Shown here piece after piece: positions 37,311 through 46,960 of a stretch of DNA of 64,000 nt. Where the stretch lies: positions 186,001 through 250,000 of the forward strand of contig JAIZWK010000001.1 of assembly GCA_021498095.1 (NCBI GenBank), given 5' to 3'. Under the pieces are notes generated by a model. That model ran no database searches. It was given only the letters and a program-made list of their open reading frames with translations, and was not told where the DNA came from. Numbering within the stretch: the first letter of the stretch is position 1; each line of letters opens with the position of its first letter. This stretch comes from Candidatus Harpocratesius repetitus (GTDB taxonomy: Archaea; Asgardarchaeota; Lokiarchaeia; Sigyniarchaeales; Promethearchaeaceae). A program made the position numbers and the translations under genes.

Positions 37311-39782
37311 ATGAAATTCTCTTTTGCTAAATATTTAATTGGAATTGGCATTCTTTTTCTGATAAGTACCGTTGGAGCTTTAACAATTTTTCGTGAAGGA
37401 TATCTCCGGTTGGAAGATCAAATCGATTCATCTGCTCAATATATAGATGATCCTACAATTTATTCTATGAAAAAAGACGGTGATATGCTTTTTGTTGTAG
37501 AAGGATCAATGGGATTAGAGATATTAAATATTTCAAGTTATGATCAACCAAAAAAAATATCTCATTTTTCATATGATCGTGGTTTTAATTTCTTAGCGGT
37601 TAATGATACATATCTATATTTAATTAATGATTTAAATCAGATAGTTATTTTAAATGCATCAAATCCAAAAAATCCTGAATATATTACTACTTATTCTCCA
37701 TTATTTACGTCGTTTGATCGTATTTATATTTCAGGTGAAAATGGAATTGCTTTAACTGACAAAGGAACAATAGTAATAATAGATTTTTCGGATTTTTCAT
37801 CTATAACTGAACATAATTTCTTAAAAACTAGCGAAAAATTTGATGAAATAGTGATTTTGAATAATTTATTAATTGGATTACAAGAAGAAGCAGGGATTTC
37901 AATATTTAATATTAGTTCTTTTGATTCTGTTCAAAAACTAAGTGAAATCAATGGAACCTTTTCAAATTTCAAAGAACTAGTTGGACTACCAAAAGAGAAT
38001 TTACTTTGTCTTTGTGTAGATACGGATTTTCTGATATACAATTTGAAAGATCCTATAAATTCTCAATTAATCTTTAATATATCTAATTCTGATGATTTAT
38101 CCATTTTCTCGCAGATTCAGGCGACTTCTAACAAAATTTTCTTTGTTAATCAATCTGATGGTGGAATTTGGAGTGCAAACATTACAGATTTACTGAACGA
38201 AAAAGAGAAATCATTCTTTAGATTCTATGCTCATATTCCAATTGAAAAAAATAGTATTCAATTCTTTGAAAATTTGTTAATTTTTTACAATCCAAAAGAA
38301 ATGAGTATCGATCTTATATCATTTGATGAAGATTTCCCTTTTAATTTTCAACATTATAATTCAATTTATTTAGGATTTGGTCAAGTAAATGATATTTTTT
38401 TATCAAATTCTTTAATAGTTTATTCAGAAGGAAATAAAGGAATTAAAATTGCCAATTTTTCTGATGAAACTTCATTAAAAGAAATAAGTAATTTTACAAA
38501 TTTAGGTTTTTATACTCAGCTTTTTCAATATGATAATTATATTTTTGCTCAAAATTCTTATAATACTTTAGAAATTATTGATATTTCAAATATATCTCAC
38601 CCAATTCTCAAGCAAACAATTACGATTCCAGCAGATAAAATAATAGATATTGTCTTTTTTCAATCATGGGCTTTTTTTTCTACAGGTTATGATGGAATTT
38701 TTATTTATAACATATCAATTCCTGAATCACCTCAATTATGGCGCAATATTAGCACAATAGGTGCAATTTTTGATTTAGAGATTGAAAAAAACTATCTTTT
38801 TGCTGCAGCTGGGGATTTAGGCATAAAAATATTTGAGATAAAAAGTATTAATAACATTTCTCAAGTTGCGGTTTATACTGATAATAATTGTAAAAAAGGA
38901 GTTACTAATCTGCTACTAGTGAATAATTATATTTTTGCTTATGGTACGTTTTCAGGAATAATTATCATTGATGTAAATCACCCTATAAATCCTGTATATC
39001 TGAATTATTACGATCCAGGATATGGATATGTTTCTTGTATTTCAGTTGAAAAAGGATCAGCTTACATTGGATATGAGACAGGGAATGTAGAATTCGTGAA
39101 TATAACAATGATTAATGATATCCATTCCATAAAAGTTTTTAAAACAAAAGATCATGTCTTATCTGTTTTAATATTACCAGATTATATTATAGTAGCGAAT
39201 AATTACCATGGATTATTACTTCTTCGAAGATCTTTTACTTATTCTCCTTCTCTAATTGGAAGTATTATAATTTCAATCACATTTAGTATTGGAATGATCA
39301 TGATGTCAATTGGAATGTTTATTCTCTACCGAACTCGGGATTTGCGCTTCAAGTTAGATGAATTAATGAAAAACTATCGATATTCTCTTCATGGAATTCC
39401 TCGTGAACGTTTACTAGAAGTATGCCGTATTATTATTCCATTTCTGGATAAATTTGAATTCACGAAATATAGTATGGATATAATTATGGAAATTGATCAA
39501 ATTATTCAAGGTGGAGTTATTGAAGAAGAAAACAACCCAGATCTTAGTGAAAAATTAGATAATTTATACAGATATTATGAAGATTCCACTTTATTATTGG
39601 CTAGTCAAATTTGTCAGGGAAAAGATTTATCTGAAAAGGAAATGGAAAGGATTTTACATGAAGGTAGTTTTCAAGAGCGCCAAATCTTGGAGAATGTACT
39701 CCCATCCCATCATTTTTTGATTTATGGTTTGAATCGAAAATTAAAAATAACAAATCGCGAAGGTTTTGACATTTTTCGCTAA
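37311..39782 (+). CDS. LVIVD-repeat surface protein with cytoplasmic domain
   Basis: 823 residues: an N-terminal anchor (YLIGIGILFLISTVGALTIF), then about twelve LVIVD-type blades (e.g. MLFVVEGSMGLEILNIS, FAQNSYNTLEIIDIS, FAYGTFSGIIIIDVN), expected to form a beta propeller outside the cell. A membrane helix sits near 649-673, with an inner domain of about 150 residues (ELMKNYRYSLHGIPRERLLE...). This two-helix layout suits a sensor or adhesion protein that signals inward. It stands between two membrane acyltransferase genes. Confidence 0.8.
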   Translation: MKFSFAKYLIGIGILFLISTVGALTIFREGYLRLEDQIDSSAQYIDDPTIYSMKKDGDMLFVVEGSMGLEILNISSYDQPKKISHFSYDRGFNFLAVNDTYLYLINDLNQIVILNASNPKNPEYITTYSPLFTSFDRIYISGENGIALTDKGTIVIIDFSDFSSITEHNFLKTSEKFDEIVILNNLLIGLQEEAGISIFNISSFDSVQKLSEINGTFSNFKELVGLPKENLLCLCVDTDFLIYNLKDPINSQLIFNISNSDDLSIFSQIQATSNKIFFVNQSDGGIWSANITDLLNEKEKSFFRFYAHIPIEKNSIQFFENLLIFYNPKEMSIDLISFDEDFPFNFQHYNSIYLGFGQVNDIFLSNSLIVYSEGNKGIKIANFSDETSLKEISNFTNLGFYTQLFQYDNYIFAQNSYNTLEIIDISNISHPILKQTITIPADKIIDIVFFQSWAFFSTGYDGIFIYNISIPESPQLWRNISTIGAIFDLEIEKNYLFAAAGDLGIKIFEIKSINNISQVAVYTDNNCKKGVTNLLLVNNYIFAYGTFSGIIIIDVNHPINPVYLNYYDPGYGYVSCISVEKGSAYIGYETGNVEFVNITMINDIHSIKVFKTKDHVLSVLILPDYIIVANNYHGLLLLRRSFTYSPSLIGSIIISITFSIGMIMMSIGMFILYRTRDLRFKLDELMKNYRYSLHGIPRERLLEVCRIIIPFLDKFEFTKYSMDIIMEIDQIIQGGVIEEENNPDLSEKLDNLYRYYEDSTLLLASQICQGKDLSEKEMERILHEGSFQERQILENVLPSHHFLIYGLNRKLKITNREGFDIFR

Positions 39783-39924
39783 TCTTAAGCATATTTGGAA
39801 TTAAAACATGAATTTTTATTTAGAAAAATAAACAATATTTGATTAGAATAAAAAATTATTTGATATAATTAGTCAGATAATTAACATTTTACTAGTATAT
39901 AACATGAATTCACAGGTGAAATAA

Positions 39925-41625
39925 ATGGAAGTGAAACGCTCCAATCGATTTGCAACAATTGATTTCTTACGCGGTATCGCCATTTGGATGATGCTTCTAC
40001 TTCATCTATTAATGAGGGTCTATGATAGATCATGGGTCGATGATCCAGCTCAAATGGCGCAAGCGCGCGTAATAGTCATTGTAATTTTAGTTTTTGCATT
40101 ATATTTAGGCGGATGGTGTGGATTTTTTTTACTTATTTCGTCCATTGGAAATATGATCTCTATGCAGAAGCAACTAGCTCGGGGTAAAACAGTAAGTGAA
40201 CTGGTGCTCAAACAAGTAATTGGTGGTTTTATTCTTTTAATTTTTGCATTTTTAACTGAATCCATAATTGGTTATCATGCTTGGTTAGGAGAATTACCTT
40301 GGGGGACAGAACCTTTGGTTGATCATCTTCATAGAGCGTTTCATATGGAAACCATTCATACAGTTGCATGGTGTGTTATAATTAATGGAATCGTTCAAGG
40401 TTTACTTTCGATAAATGGAGGTTATAAGAAGATTAAGCGTAATATGATTATTTACGGTATTTTATCAATTATAATCATTGTAGTTACTCCTTTAGTATGG
40501 GATTTCGCTGCTCAAGTCATTCCGGGATATCCATTTGCGCAACCAGATGGACGACCATATATAGTCCAATATCCTGTAATTGGACAGAGTACGTTAGGAG
40601 AATATATTAAATTATTCTTCTTATTACCATTGGCGGGTCATCCAGAACCAATTTTTCCATTTTTATCAGTTTCTTTTATTGGTAGTATTATTGGGCTATT
40701 GTTAACAGAAGAACATCCTTCGGTGAAAATGTTATATTATGGTATGATAATAAGTGGATCGGCAGTCTTAATTGGACTTGGAGGCACAGGTTATGCAATA
40801 GCTATGGGACAACAAGGAATAGGTAATTTTCTCGGCAATACATGGAATATCCCAGGGTTAGATTCATGGTTTTGGTGGTTTTTAACTTTGACCGGAAGTC
40901 AAGTTTTTAGCACGTTGATAATTCTCCGGATGATAGAATTTCGAGGGAAAGCAGTTCCTTTTGCAAAGAAAACAACATATTTCCGTAGATTTGGCTTAAT
41001 TGCATTTTCTGTATATAATTTTCAATTTATTGATTTTATCCCACGATATATACTCACTAAAATAACTGGAATTGATGCATTACATTCTAGAGTTAATGGA
41101 AACTTAAGTTTGATTTTAATGGTTGGTGTTTTTCTAACTTGGGCTGTAGTAATGTGGTTATGGGAAAAAGTAAATTATATTGGTGGTATGGAATGGATGA
41201 TTTCAGTAATTGCAAAATTAATATTACCTAAAAAAGAAAAAACAAAAATTATCAAAGCTTCTTTAGAAACTGATGGAGAAATTAACTCAAAAAATCAAAA
41301 GAAAGTCAGTAAAACACCATGGTGGAAAACTGATAGAATCAACATACAAGGAACTTTATACGATGCAAATTTTATAAACATTATCCCACCAGAAAAAGTT
41401 GATCATAAAAATTTGAAGGATTCGAAATTAGCATTTCAAATTTCGCTTCTCAGCCCTTTTCTTTTGATTGGGAGTATTTTTGCCTTAGATATTGCGATTG
41501 AATCTATTGCCGTAGAAGGTAAAAATAAGTATAATAAATGGGCGATCGGATTATCTATCTTAGGTATTATAATTTTTATTGCAGGGTTCATTTTTCTAAC
41601 GTTCATGTCTGGATTGGCTCTATAG
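39925..41625 (+). CDS. HGSNAT/DUF1624-like membrane acyltransferase 2
   Basis: 566 residues; it starts FATIDFLRGIAIWMMLLLHLLMR, the same D-x-L-R-G...H signature as the gene at 35463, with GGWCGFFLLISSIGN as second motif and eight or more helices. A cytoplasmic insert (about 430-510, KKEKTKIIKASLETDGE) precedes two more helices (LLIGSIFALDIAI, ILGIIIFIAGFIFL), which the first paralogue lacks. It probably acylates a surface or lipid-linked sugar. GGTG upstream supports ATG 39925. Confidence 0.7.
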   Translation: MEVKRSNRFATIDFLRGIAIWMMLLLHLLMRVYDRSWVDDPAQMAQARVIVIVILVFALYLGGWCGFFLLISSIGNMISMQKQLARGKTVSELVLKQVIGGFILLIFAFLTESIIGYHAWLGELPWGTEPLVDHLHRAFHMETIHTVAWCVIINGIVQGLLSINGGYKKIKRNMIIYGILSIIIIVVTPLVWDFAAQVIPGYPFAQPDGRPYIVQYPVIGQSTLGEYIKLFFLLPLAGHPEPIFPFLSVSFIGSIIGLLLTEEHPSVKMLYYGMIISGSAVLIGLGGTGYAIAMGQQGIGNFLGNTWNIPGLDSWFWWFLTLTGSQVFSTLIILRMIEFRGKAVPFAKKTTYFRRFGLIAFSVYNFQFIDFIPRYILTKITGIDALHSRVNGNLSLILMVGVFLTWAVVMWLWEKVNYIGGMEWMISVIAKLILPKKEKTKIIKASLETDGEINSKNQKKVSKTPWWKTDRINIQGTLYDANFINIIPPEKVDHKNLKDSKLAFQISLLSPFLLIGSIFALDIAIESIAVEGKNKYNKWAIGLSILGIIIFIAGFIFLTFMSGLAL

Positions 41626-41801
41626 TTATAGAATCTTAAATAAAGAGAATTACAATTTTTTATGCTTTTTTTTCTATAATAATAACTTTTTGAACTTTCC
41701 ATACTATATTCTTTTTATTAATCATTTCTTTGAAAGGATTTAATGAAAATAAATAGGTGTTGGGTTAATTGCGGGACAGTTGTGAAAAAACAATTAATTT
41801 A

Positions 41802-43070
41802 ATGAAGTATCGAGTAATAGTATGCAAATATAATGAATTAGGCTTGAAATCTTCAACATATCAAACCCAACTGCTCAATATATTGATGGATTCAATTAAA
41901 AAGATATGTAAAAGAGAACATCTTACATTACAATCAATAATTAGTTTACCCGGTAGAATTTTATGTTTTTTTCCTTCTCAAGAGATTATTAAAGCATTAT
42001 TAATATTTAAATATATTATTGGAATTCAAGTATTTGCTCCAGCTATCACTTCACCTCGAAAATTGGAGATACTTTCGCAAAAATGTGTAGATTATCTTTC
42101 ATTATTATATCAAATTCATCCCTTTTCGAGTGTTACTTTAGTACTTAAAGGAAATAAAAATCTTATCAACGAATACAACTCATTTTCAACTGAATTGAAA
42201 CAGATTATTGATATTAATTGTCAAAATGCCAAACTACCTATCAATTTTACAGAAAGTTCCCCAGATATTACCTTAAGAGTAGAATTTAGGAAAAAAGGTA
42301 CATATCTGTATCACCTTGAATATCCAACGCATTTTGCAGGATTTCCCATTGAATCAAAAAAAGTATTTCTTTTACCATGGACGAATTCTCCGGATGAATT
42401 TCTCGCAGGTATGTTAATGGTAAGAAGGGGTTCAATTGTTATTCCAATTTCAATCATTCAGACAGATAATTACTCTGATAATAAAAGTAAAAAAAAAGAT
42501 TTAAAAAATGAAAGAAATTTATTAACTGAAATTGCGAAATATTATGCTGATCCTTTACCTTGGATAAAAATATCTCAAAATGAATTAAATAATATCAGTA
42601 ATGACTTTGCTCAATCAAGAAACGAAGTGTGGCTGAAAGTTTTGGAAAAATTGTGCATTCTAAGTATAGAACGCGCCTTTATCCATATGGGAAACCGTAA
42701 GCTTCATTTTAAGGGAATAATAGTGCCGAATTCTTTTGAATCAAGAATATTCAGAAAAGAAAATTTGAAGATCCCAGTTTTCTATCCTTTAATAGGCTTT
42801 TCTTTTGGATTTATTCAAAGAATAATGGAGGAATATGAACATGATCCATGGAATTTTTCATTTCATAGATTTATTTCACAAAAATCTTGGGAATCACCAT
42901 CTTTTCTATTGAGGGAAAATAAAAAATTAATAAATCCACAAAAAAAAGCCGAATTACAGTTTTCTGCTCAAAAATCTAATGTAGAAATAAATGATTCAAT
43001 AATTTTAAAAATTAAATCAAATTTGAGGGTTAATTTCATTATTGAGGAGATATTGGAAAGCTTTAATTGA
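41802..43070 (+). CDS. ThiI-like protein (THUMP) with a lost PP-loop
   Basis: Starts MKYRVIVCKYNELGLKS, as ThiI does with its GE-x-x-LK helix region, followed by a THUMP-type RNA-binding region and HFAGFPIESKKVFLLPW. In ThiI this last segment reads GGLPvG...vl.LlSGGiDSpvA; here SGGIDSP is PWTNSPDE (about residues 192-199), though MVRRGSIVIPISI still matches MMKRG. The adenylating PP-loop is therefore missing, and tRNA thiolation is unlikely by this protein alone. I prefer ATG 41802 to the upstream in-frame start at 41769. Confidence 0.55.
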   Translation: MKYRVIVCKYNELGLKSSTYQTQLLNILMDSIKKICKREHLTLQSIISLPGRILCFFPSQEIIKALLIFKYIIGIQVFAPAITSPRKLEILSQKCVDYLSLLYQIHPFSSVTLVLKGNKNLINEYNSFSTELKQIIDINCQNAKLPINFTESSPDITLRVEFRKKGTYLYHLEYPTHFAGFPIESKKVFLLPWTNSPDEFLAGMLMVRRGSIVIPISIIQTDNYSDNKSKKKDLKNERNLLTEIAKYYADPLPWIKISQNELNNISNDFAQSRNEVWLKVLEKLCILSIERAFIHMGNRKLHFKGIIVPNSFESRIFRKENLKIPVFYPLIGFSFGFIQRIMEEYEHDPWNFSFHRFISQKSWESPSFLLRENKKLINPQKKAELQFSAQKSNVEINDSIILKIKSNLRVNFIIEEILESFN

Positions 43071-43342
43071 TGATAAATTGATGCAAGAGGTTTTTTGAAT
43101 AATTATACAATATCTATTTACTATCTATAAATTTTACTTTCTATTAAAAACCTAAGAAATTTTGTATCTTTTTTCATTGATAGTCAAGATATCCGAAATT
43201 TCCACCATTCTTCTAAAGAATAGAAACTATTTTATATTTTCAATTATTATTACTAAAGATTCACTTTTGGGCCAAACAAGCATTTATAGGTTAGAATCTT
43301 TGATAGTCTTCTTGACCTTTTTTGGGTTATGGAGTTGAAAAA

Positions 43343-46300
43343 ATGAAGCGAAGAAATTTATCTCTTCTATTAGGATTTGTTCTTTCCTTTTCGATGTTCT
43401 TCATCGGAACACCAATTCCGCTGGGTAATGGTATGGTTAATTCAACAACTGATTCTTCTCCAGCGAGTAGTTCTAGTATTTCAAACATTGGTGTAGTAGA
43501 AGGAGATGTCATTTATTATCACTTTATGAATGAATATAGTGATCCTAATGAGGAACAATATGATCATGACTCTGATAATGGTATAGTCAGAGTTGAGGTT
43601 AGAGAAATTAATGCCAGCGAAAATAAAATCTATTATGATTTTTATTTTGTAAATAAAACAGAGTCATCTGTAGAATGGAATTGGGACTATGTGAATGATG
43701 AAATGGGAAATGATTCAGCCCGCTGGCTAGAAGATGATTTTACTCATGAAGTCTTTAATCATTCAATCGTGTTTCCTAACAATATTACTGATATGCAAGC
43801 AGCAAATGCTAGTGAAAACTTAGATCAATTGATAATGGATTCCTTTAATGCATCCTTGATATACTCTGAATATTCAGATGCTGGAAGTGAATGGAATACG
43901 GTCTATTTTGAAGTTTATCCAGATGATGGCGATGAAATATTTTCAGTATTAGTCTATGTAAATAAAACAACAGGATTAATGACTTACTATGAAGAAACAC
44001 AAGGAAACCATACATTTATCCTCGAACTAGCAGGATTTGATCTTTTAAACTATAATTTTGAAATTCCAGATAGTTTTGGTGTTGTTCCAGGTGATTGGAT
44101 TGATCGATTTTCACCTGTCTCAAGAGGTGGATCAAGTGGTGAAGATGATGATAAATGGGGATATTATCCCGATTGGTTAGAACCAAATGATTACTTTGAA
44201 GACGCAACAGATTTAAATGCAGAATTTGGTGCGGGACCAGGGACATGGCATGAATTAAATACATATGAAAATGACGATTATTATCAATTTTATGCCAATA
44301 ATGGTGATACAATTCAAGTCTATGTTAATTATGAACCAAGTGCAGATGTAGTCCTATATACTATTGATTCATTAAATGGAGCTGTAATAGAACAGACAAT
44401 TGGAGAACAAGATCCCGGATGGGAAAGTCTTAGTTGGACTGCTACTTATGACGGAATGTATTATATTAAAATTAATGGCTCAGATGGATTCTGGGGCGAT
44501 AAGTATGAATTTGGAATTAGTATAAATGGAGACTGGGGTCCAGATTATTGGCCAGATGAAGGTTCTGAAGACGATCATAATGATGGTGGTTTTTATATTC
44601 ATGAATATGTAGAATTTGTGTTTACTAATCCTTACACGCAAGAAGATGTGCTTATTATCGATCAAAGTGAATATAAATTCCCTACTATGTTACCAGAAGA
44701 TTGCATAGGAATCCAACCAATGCGTGTTGTATCACGTGTACCTGTAGATAATCCAAACATACAATTAGGAGAAGCTTGGTTCCACAAAGACATTGATTTT
44801 ACTACAACTGATTTTCTAGATTGGTTTGATCTTAATTTCATACAAAATGGTGAATTTAACTTCTCTACATATTCAATAGATTCTGATACAGATTGGGTTA
44901 AATTTGTTGGAATAATTGATGGAACAACAGATAAGTTATATTTCTTTGCTCAAAAACTACCCGGTATAGGAACAGTTCAGTTCTATACTACATATATTGA
45001 ATCTGACGATGATCCAGAACGTAAATACCAAGATATGATCATGACTATTGATTGTTCTGTTCCTGGAGTAATAAAAGAATCAGATCCAACTTTAGGAGTT
45101 TCTGAAGGTGATTGGTGGACATATGTTGTGCAGAGTGAAGAGCGATATGACGAATGGGGTTCAGATAATGATTATCACTATTATGATGAAAGTGTATTGA
45201 TGGCCACATTTACAGTAACGCATATCTTTGCATTAAACCTCACTACTATGGGTGTTGTTGGAAGCATGGAGGTACAGATCATTCATAATGATGGATCGAT
45301 TGATCCTGAAAAACACGTTGAAAATTTCGCACCGTTATTAGTTTACGACACAAATGATCCTGTATCCTTTATTACAATGGGTGGTTTAGGTGATTTAGAA
45401 GGCCCACCAGTATTACTACCTATGGTTGCTGATTGGACTACTCAAGAAACAGCCATGCTCAACTTGTTTAATTCCATGCCAAATGGTCCAGGTTCGCCCA
45501 TTGCATATAAATTCCAGACTAGTACAATTAGATTCCGCTTTGATGGAAGATTTGATGACAGTTGGCCTCAAGATGGCGGAACAGTTTACGCCCATAGAGA
45601 TTGGCAACAAGATATTACTTTGGATGTAAATGATTATGGAATGACTACATATCTAAATCAACGCCAACATGAACATGAAGATTGGTCATTTGTAAATGGA
45701 GGAGAAACTATTAACGGTGGTCGAGATAAAGAAGAAAGATTCGTAGCCTTCATGGTAAATGGTTCAAAAGGATGTGAATATGAAACAGATATTGCTTCAA
45801 TAACTGCGTTAAATTCTCTAGACTCATTGATTTGGGAACGTAGTGAATCACGACCTGCAGGAGAATGGGGTTCTGATGATCCAGGAAGCGACCCAGCAGA
45901 TAAAAGTTTTGAAAAAGTAATTATTGGAAATGTTGTTTCTACATGTGATAATTACGTTGTCTTCTTGGGCGCTCAATTCTGGAAAGGCCCTAATGATACA
46001 GACTTCCATCCTCATGAATGGCACTTAAACACTTCAGAAGAGGAAATTATAGGAAATTACTGGTATTTAGGTTCTATTCGTAAAAATGATATATGGACAT
46101 GGATAGAATCTCAAATCTTCGATATGAGTATAACAGATTTTGCTCCATTAGTCAGTGATATTGTAGAACTCTTAAATTATGCATTCGCTCCAAAAATGCA
46201 CATTACTACCGCGGATATAACTACAAATGGAAGATCCTTTACTATTAGCGCCATGAATGGAACAATTAAACATGAATTTCGATTGGCAGTTAATAGCAAG

Positions 46301-46672
46301 GGAATAATGCAAGATCTGTTTTCGGGTGAATATGATACTTCCACTGATACATGGATTCGTTGGGAACGAAATGTTCTTGTAGAAGCCCCAAGTGGATATG
46401 AAGTGGGAGAATTCTTCATGGACGATATTCCACCAAATTATGTTCCATCATCAGCTTATAATCCTCCTGTTAATACAACAACGGATGATACAACCACAGA
46501 TGATACAACCACAGATGACACAGCAACTGACGATACAGCAACAGATGACACAGCAACTGATGATACCGCTCCAACAAATCCATTCGAAAACATTCCAGGA
46601 TACACAACTAGTGCAGTTCTAATTTTCTCATTAATCGGTGTTGTGGCACTTACTTTGAGAAAACGGCGATAA
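43343..46672 (+). CDS. Giant surface protein with PPC-like domain and C-terminal sorting tail
   Basis: About 1109 residues: signal peptide (MKRRNLSLLLGFVLSFSMFF), very acidic ectodomain with many N-x-S/T sites, a pre-peptidase-C-type beta domain near 275-400 (WLEPNDYFEDATDL, DDYYQFYANNGDTIQVYV, DGMYYIKINGSDG), then a (TTDDT)n linker and a tail NIPGYTTSAVLIFSL...LRKRR. The tail is a tripartite sorting signal like PGF-CTERM, with IPGY as seen in Loki-type archaea. It is probably an S-layer or surface-coat protein. GGAG at 43331-43334 supports ATG 43343; the TATA-like TTTATAGG near 43283 fits its promoter. Confidence 0.8.
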   Translation: MKRRNLSLLLGFVLSFSMFFIGTPIPLGNGMVNSTTDSSPASSSSISNIGVVEGDVIYYHFMNEYSDPNEEQYDHDSDNGIVRVEVREINASENKIYYDFYFVNKTESSVEWNWDYVNDEMGNDSARWLEDDFTHEVFNHSIVFPNNITDMQAANASENLDQLIMDSFNASLIYSEYSDAGSEWNTVYFEVYPDDGDEIFSVLVYVNKTTGLMTYYEETQGNHTFILELAGFDLLNYNFEIPDSFGVVPGDWIDRFSPVSRGGSSGEDDDKWGYYPDWLEPNDYFEDATDLNAEFGAGPGTWHELNTYENDDYYQFYANNGDTIQVYVNYEPSADVVLYTIDSLNGAVIEQTIGEQDPGWESLSWTATYDGMYYIKINGSDGFWGDKYEFGISINGDWGPDYWPDEGSEDDHNDGGFYIHEYVEFVFTNPYTQEDVLIIDQSEYKFPTMLPEDCIGIQPMRVVSRVPVDNPNIQLGEAWFHKDIDFTTTDFLDWFDLNFIQNGEFNFSTYSIDSDTDWVKFVGIIDGTTDKLYFFAQKLPGIGTVQFYTTYIESDDDPERKYQDMIMTIDCSVPGVIKESDPTLGVSEGDWWTYVVQSEERYDEWGSDNDYHYYDESVLMATFTVTHIFALNLTTMGVVGSMEVQIIHNDGSIDPEKHVENFAPLLVYDTNDPVSFITMGGLGDLEGPPVLLPMVADWTTQETAMLNLFNSMPNGPGSPIAYKFQTSTIRFRFDGRFDDSWPQDGGTVYAHRDWQQDITLDVNDYGMTTYLNQRQHEHEDWSFVNGGETINGGRDKEERFVAFMVNGSKGCEYETDIASITALNSLDSLIWERSESRPAGEWGSDDPGSDPADKSFEKVIIGNVVSTCDNYVVFLGAQFWKGPNDTDFHPHEWHLNTSEEEIIGNYWYLGSIRKNDIWTWIESQIFDMSITDFAPLVSDIVELLNYAFAPKMHITTADITTNGRSFTISAMNGTIKHEFRLAVNSKGIMQDLFSGEYDTSTDTWIRWERNVLVEAPSGYEVGEFFMDDIPPNYVPSSAYNPPVNTTTDDTTTDDTTTDDTATDDTATDDTATDDTAPTNPFENIPGYTTSAVLIFSLIGVVALTLRKRR
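46478..46567 (+). repeat. Six 15-bp tandem repeats coding (T/A)TDDT
   Basis: Six in-frame units of the type ACCACAGATGATACA make a Thr/Asp linker just before the sorting tail. The variants differ mostly at silent positions. Such minisatellites change length easily by slippage, and each change keeps the frame. Confidence 0.9.
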
Positions 46673-46687
46673 ATTTCCAGAAAGGGA

Positions 46688-46710
46688 ATTTTTTTCTTTT
46701 TTATTTTTTC
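46688..46710 (+). terminator. Oligo-T terminator after the giant surface gene
   Basis: Three T-tracts of 6-8 T begin 15 bp after the stop codon. No hairpin is needed for archaeal termination. Confidence 0.45.
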
Positions 46711-46960
46711 AATAATTTATCTTTTTCTAATAATTTTGCATTTTTATTATTATATTCACATTAATTACAATTATTTGAAGATGAGATATTTATGTGTAAG
46801 TTATTATTCATTATATGACATTTTTCCGTCATTCTGTGCTCTTTTTTTGCGATCTCACGACGCATTACAAATATTTAATTATCATTTTGCATTTATTCAT
46901 TTGAAATTTTTTTTAATAATTATTCATAAGCTGTAAATTTTCAAGGCTAAGGTGAAAAAA

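Noticed and set aside
44016..44312. 98-codon gene on the minus strand
   Set aside because: It is antisense to the giant surface gene and has a His/Leu/Gln composition typical of a shadow frame.
46736..46936. 66-codon ORF before the flavoprotein gene
   Set aside because: Low-complexity Tyr/Phe/His-rich translation of AT-rich spacer, no ribosome-binding site.
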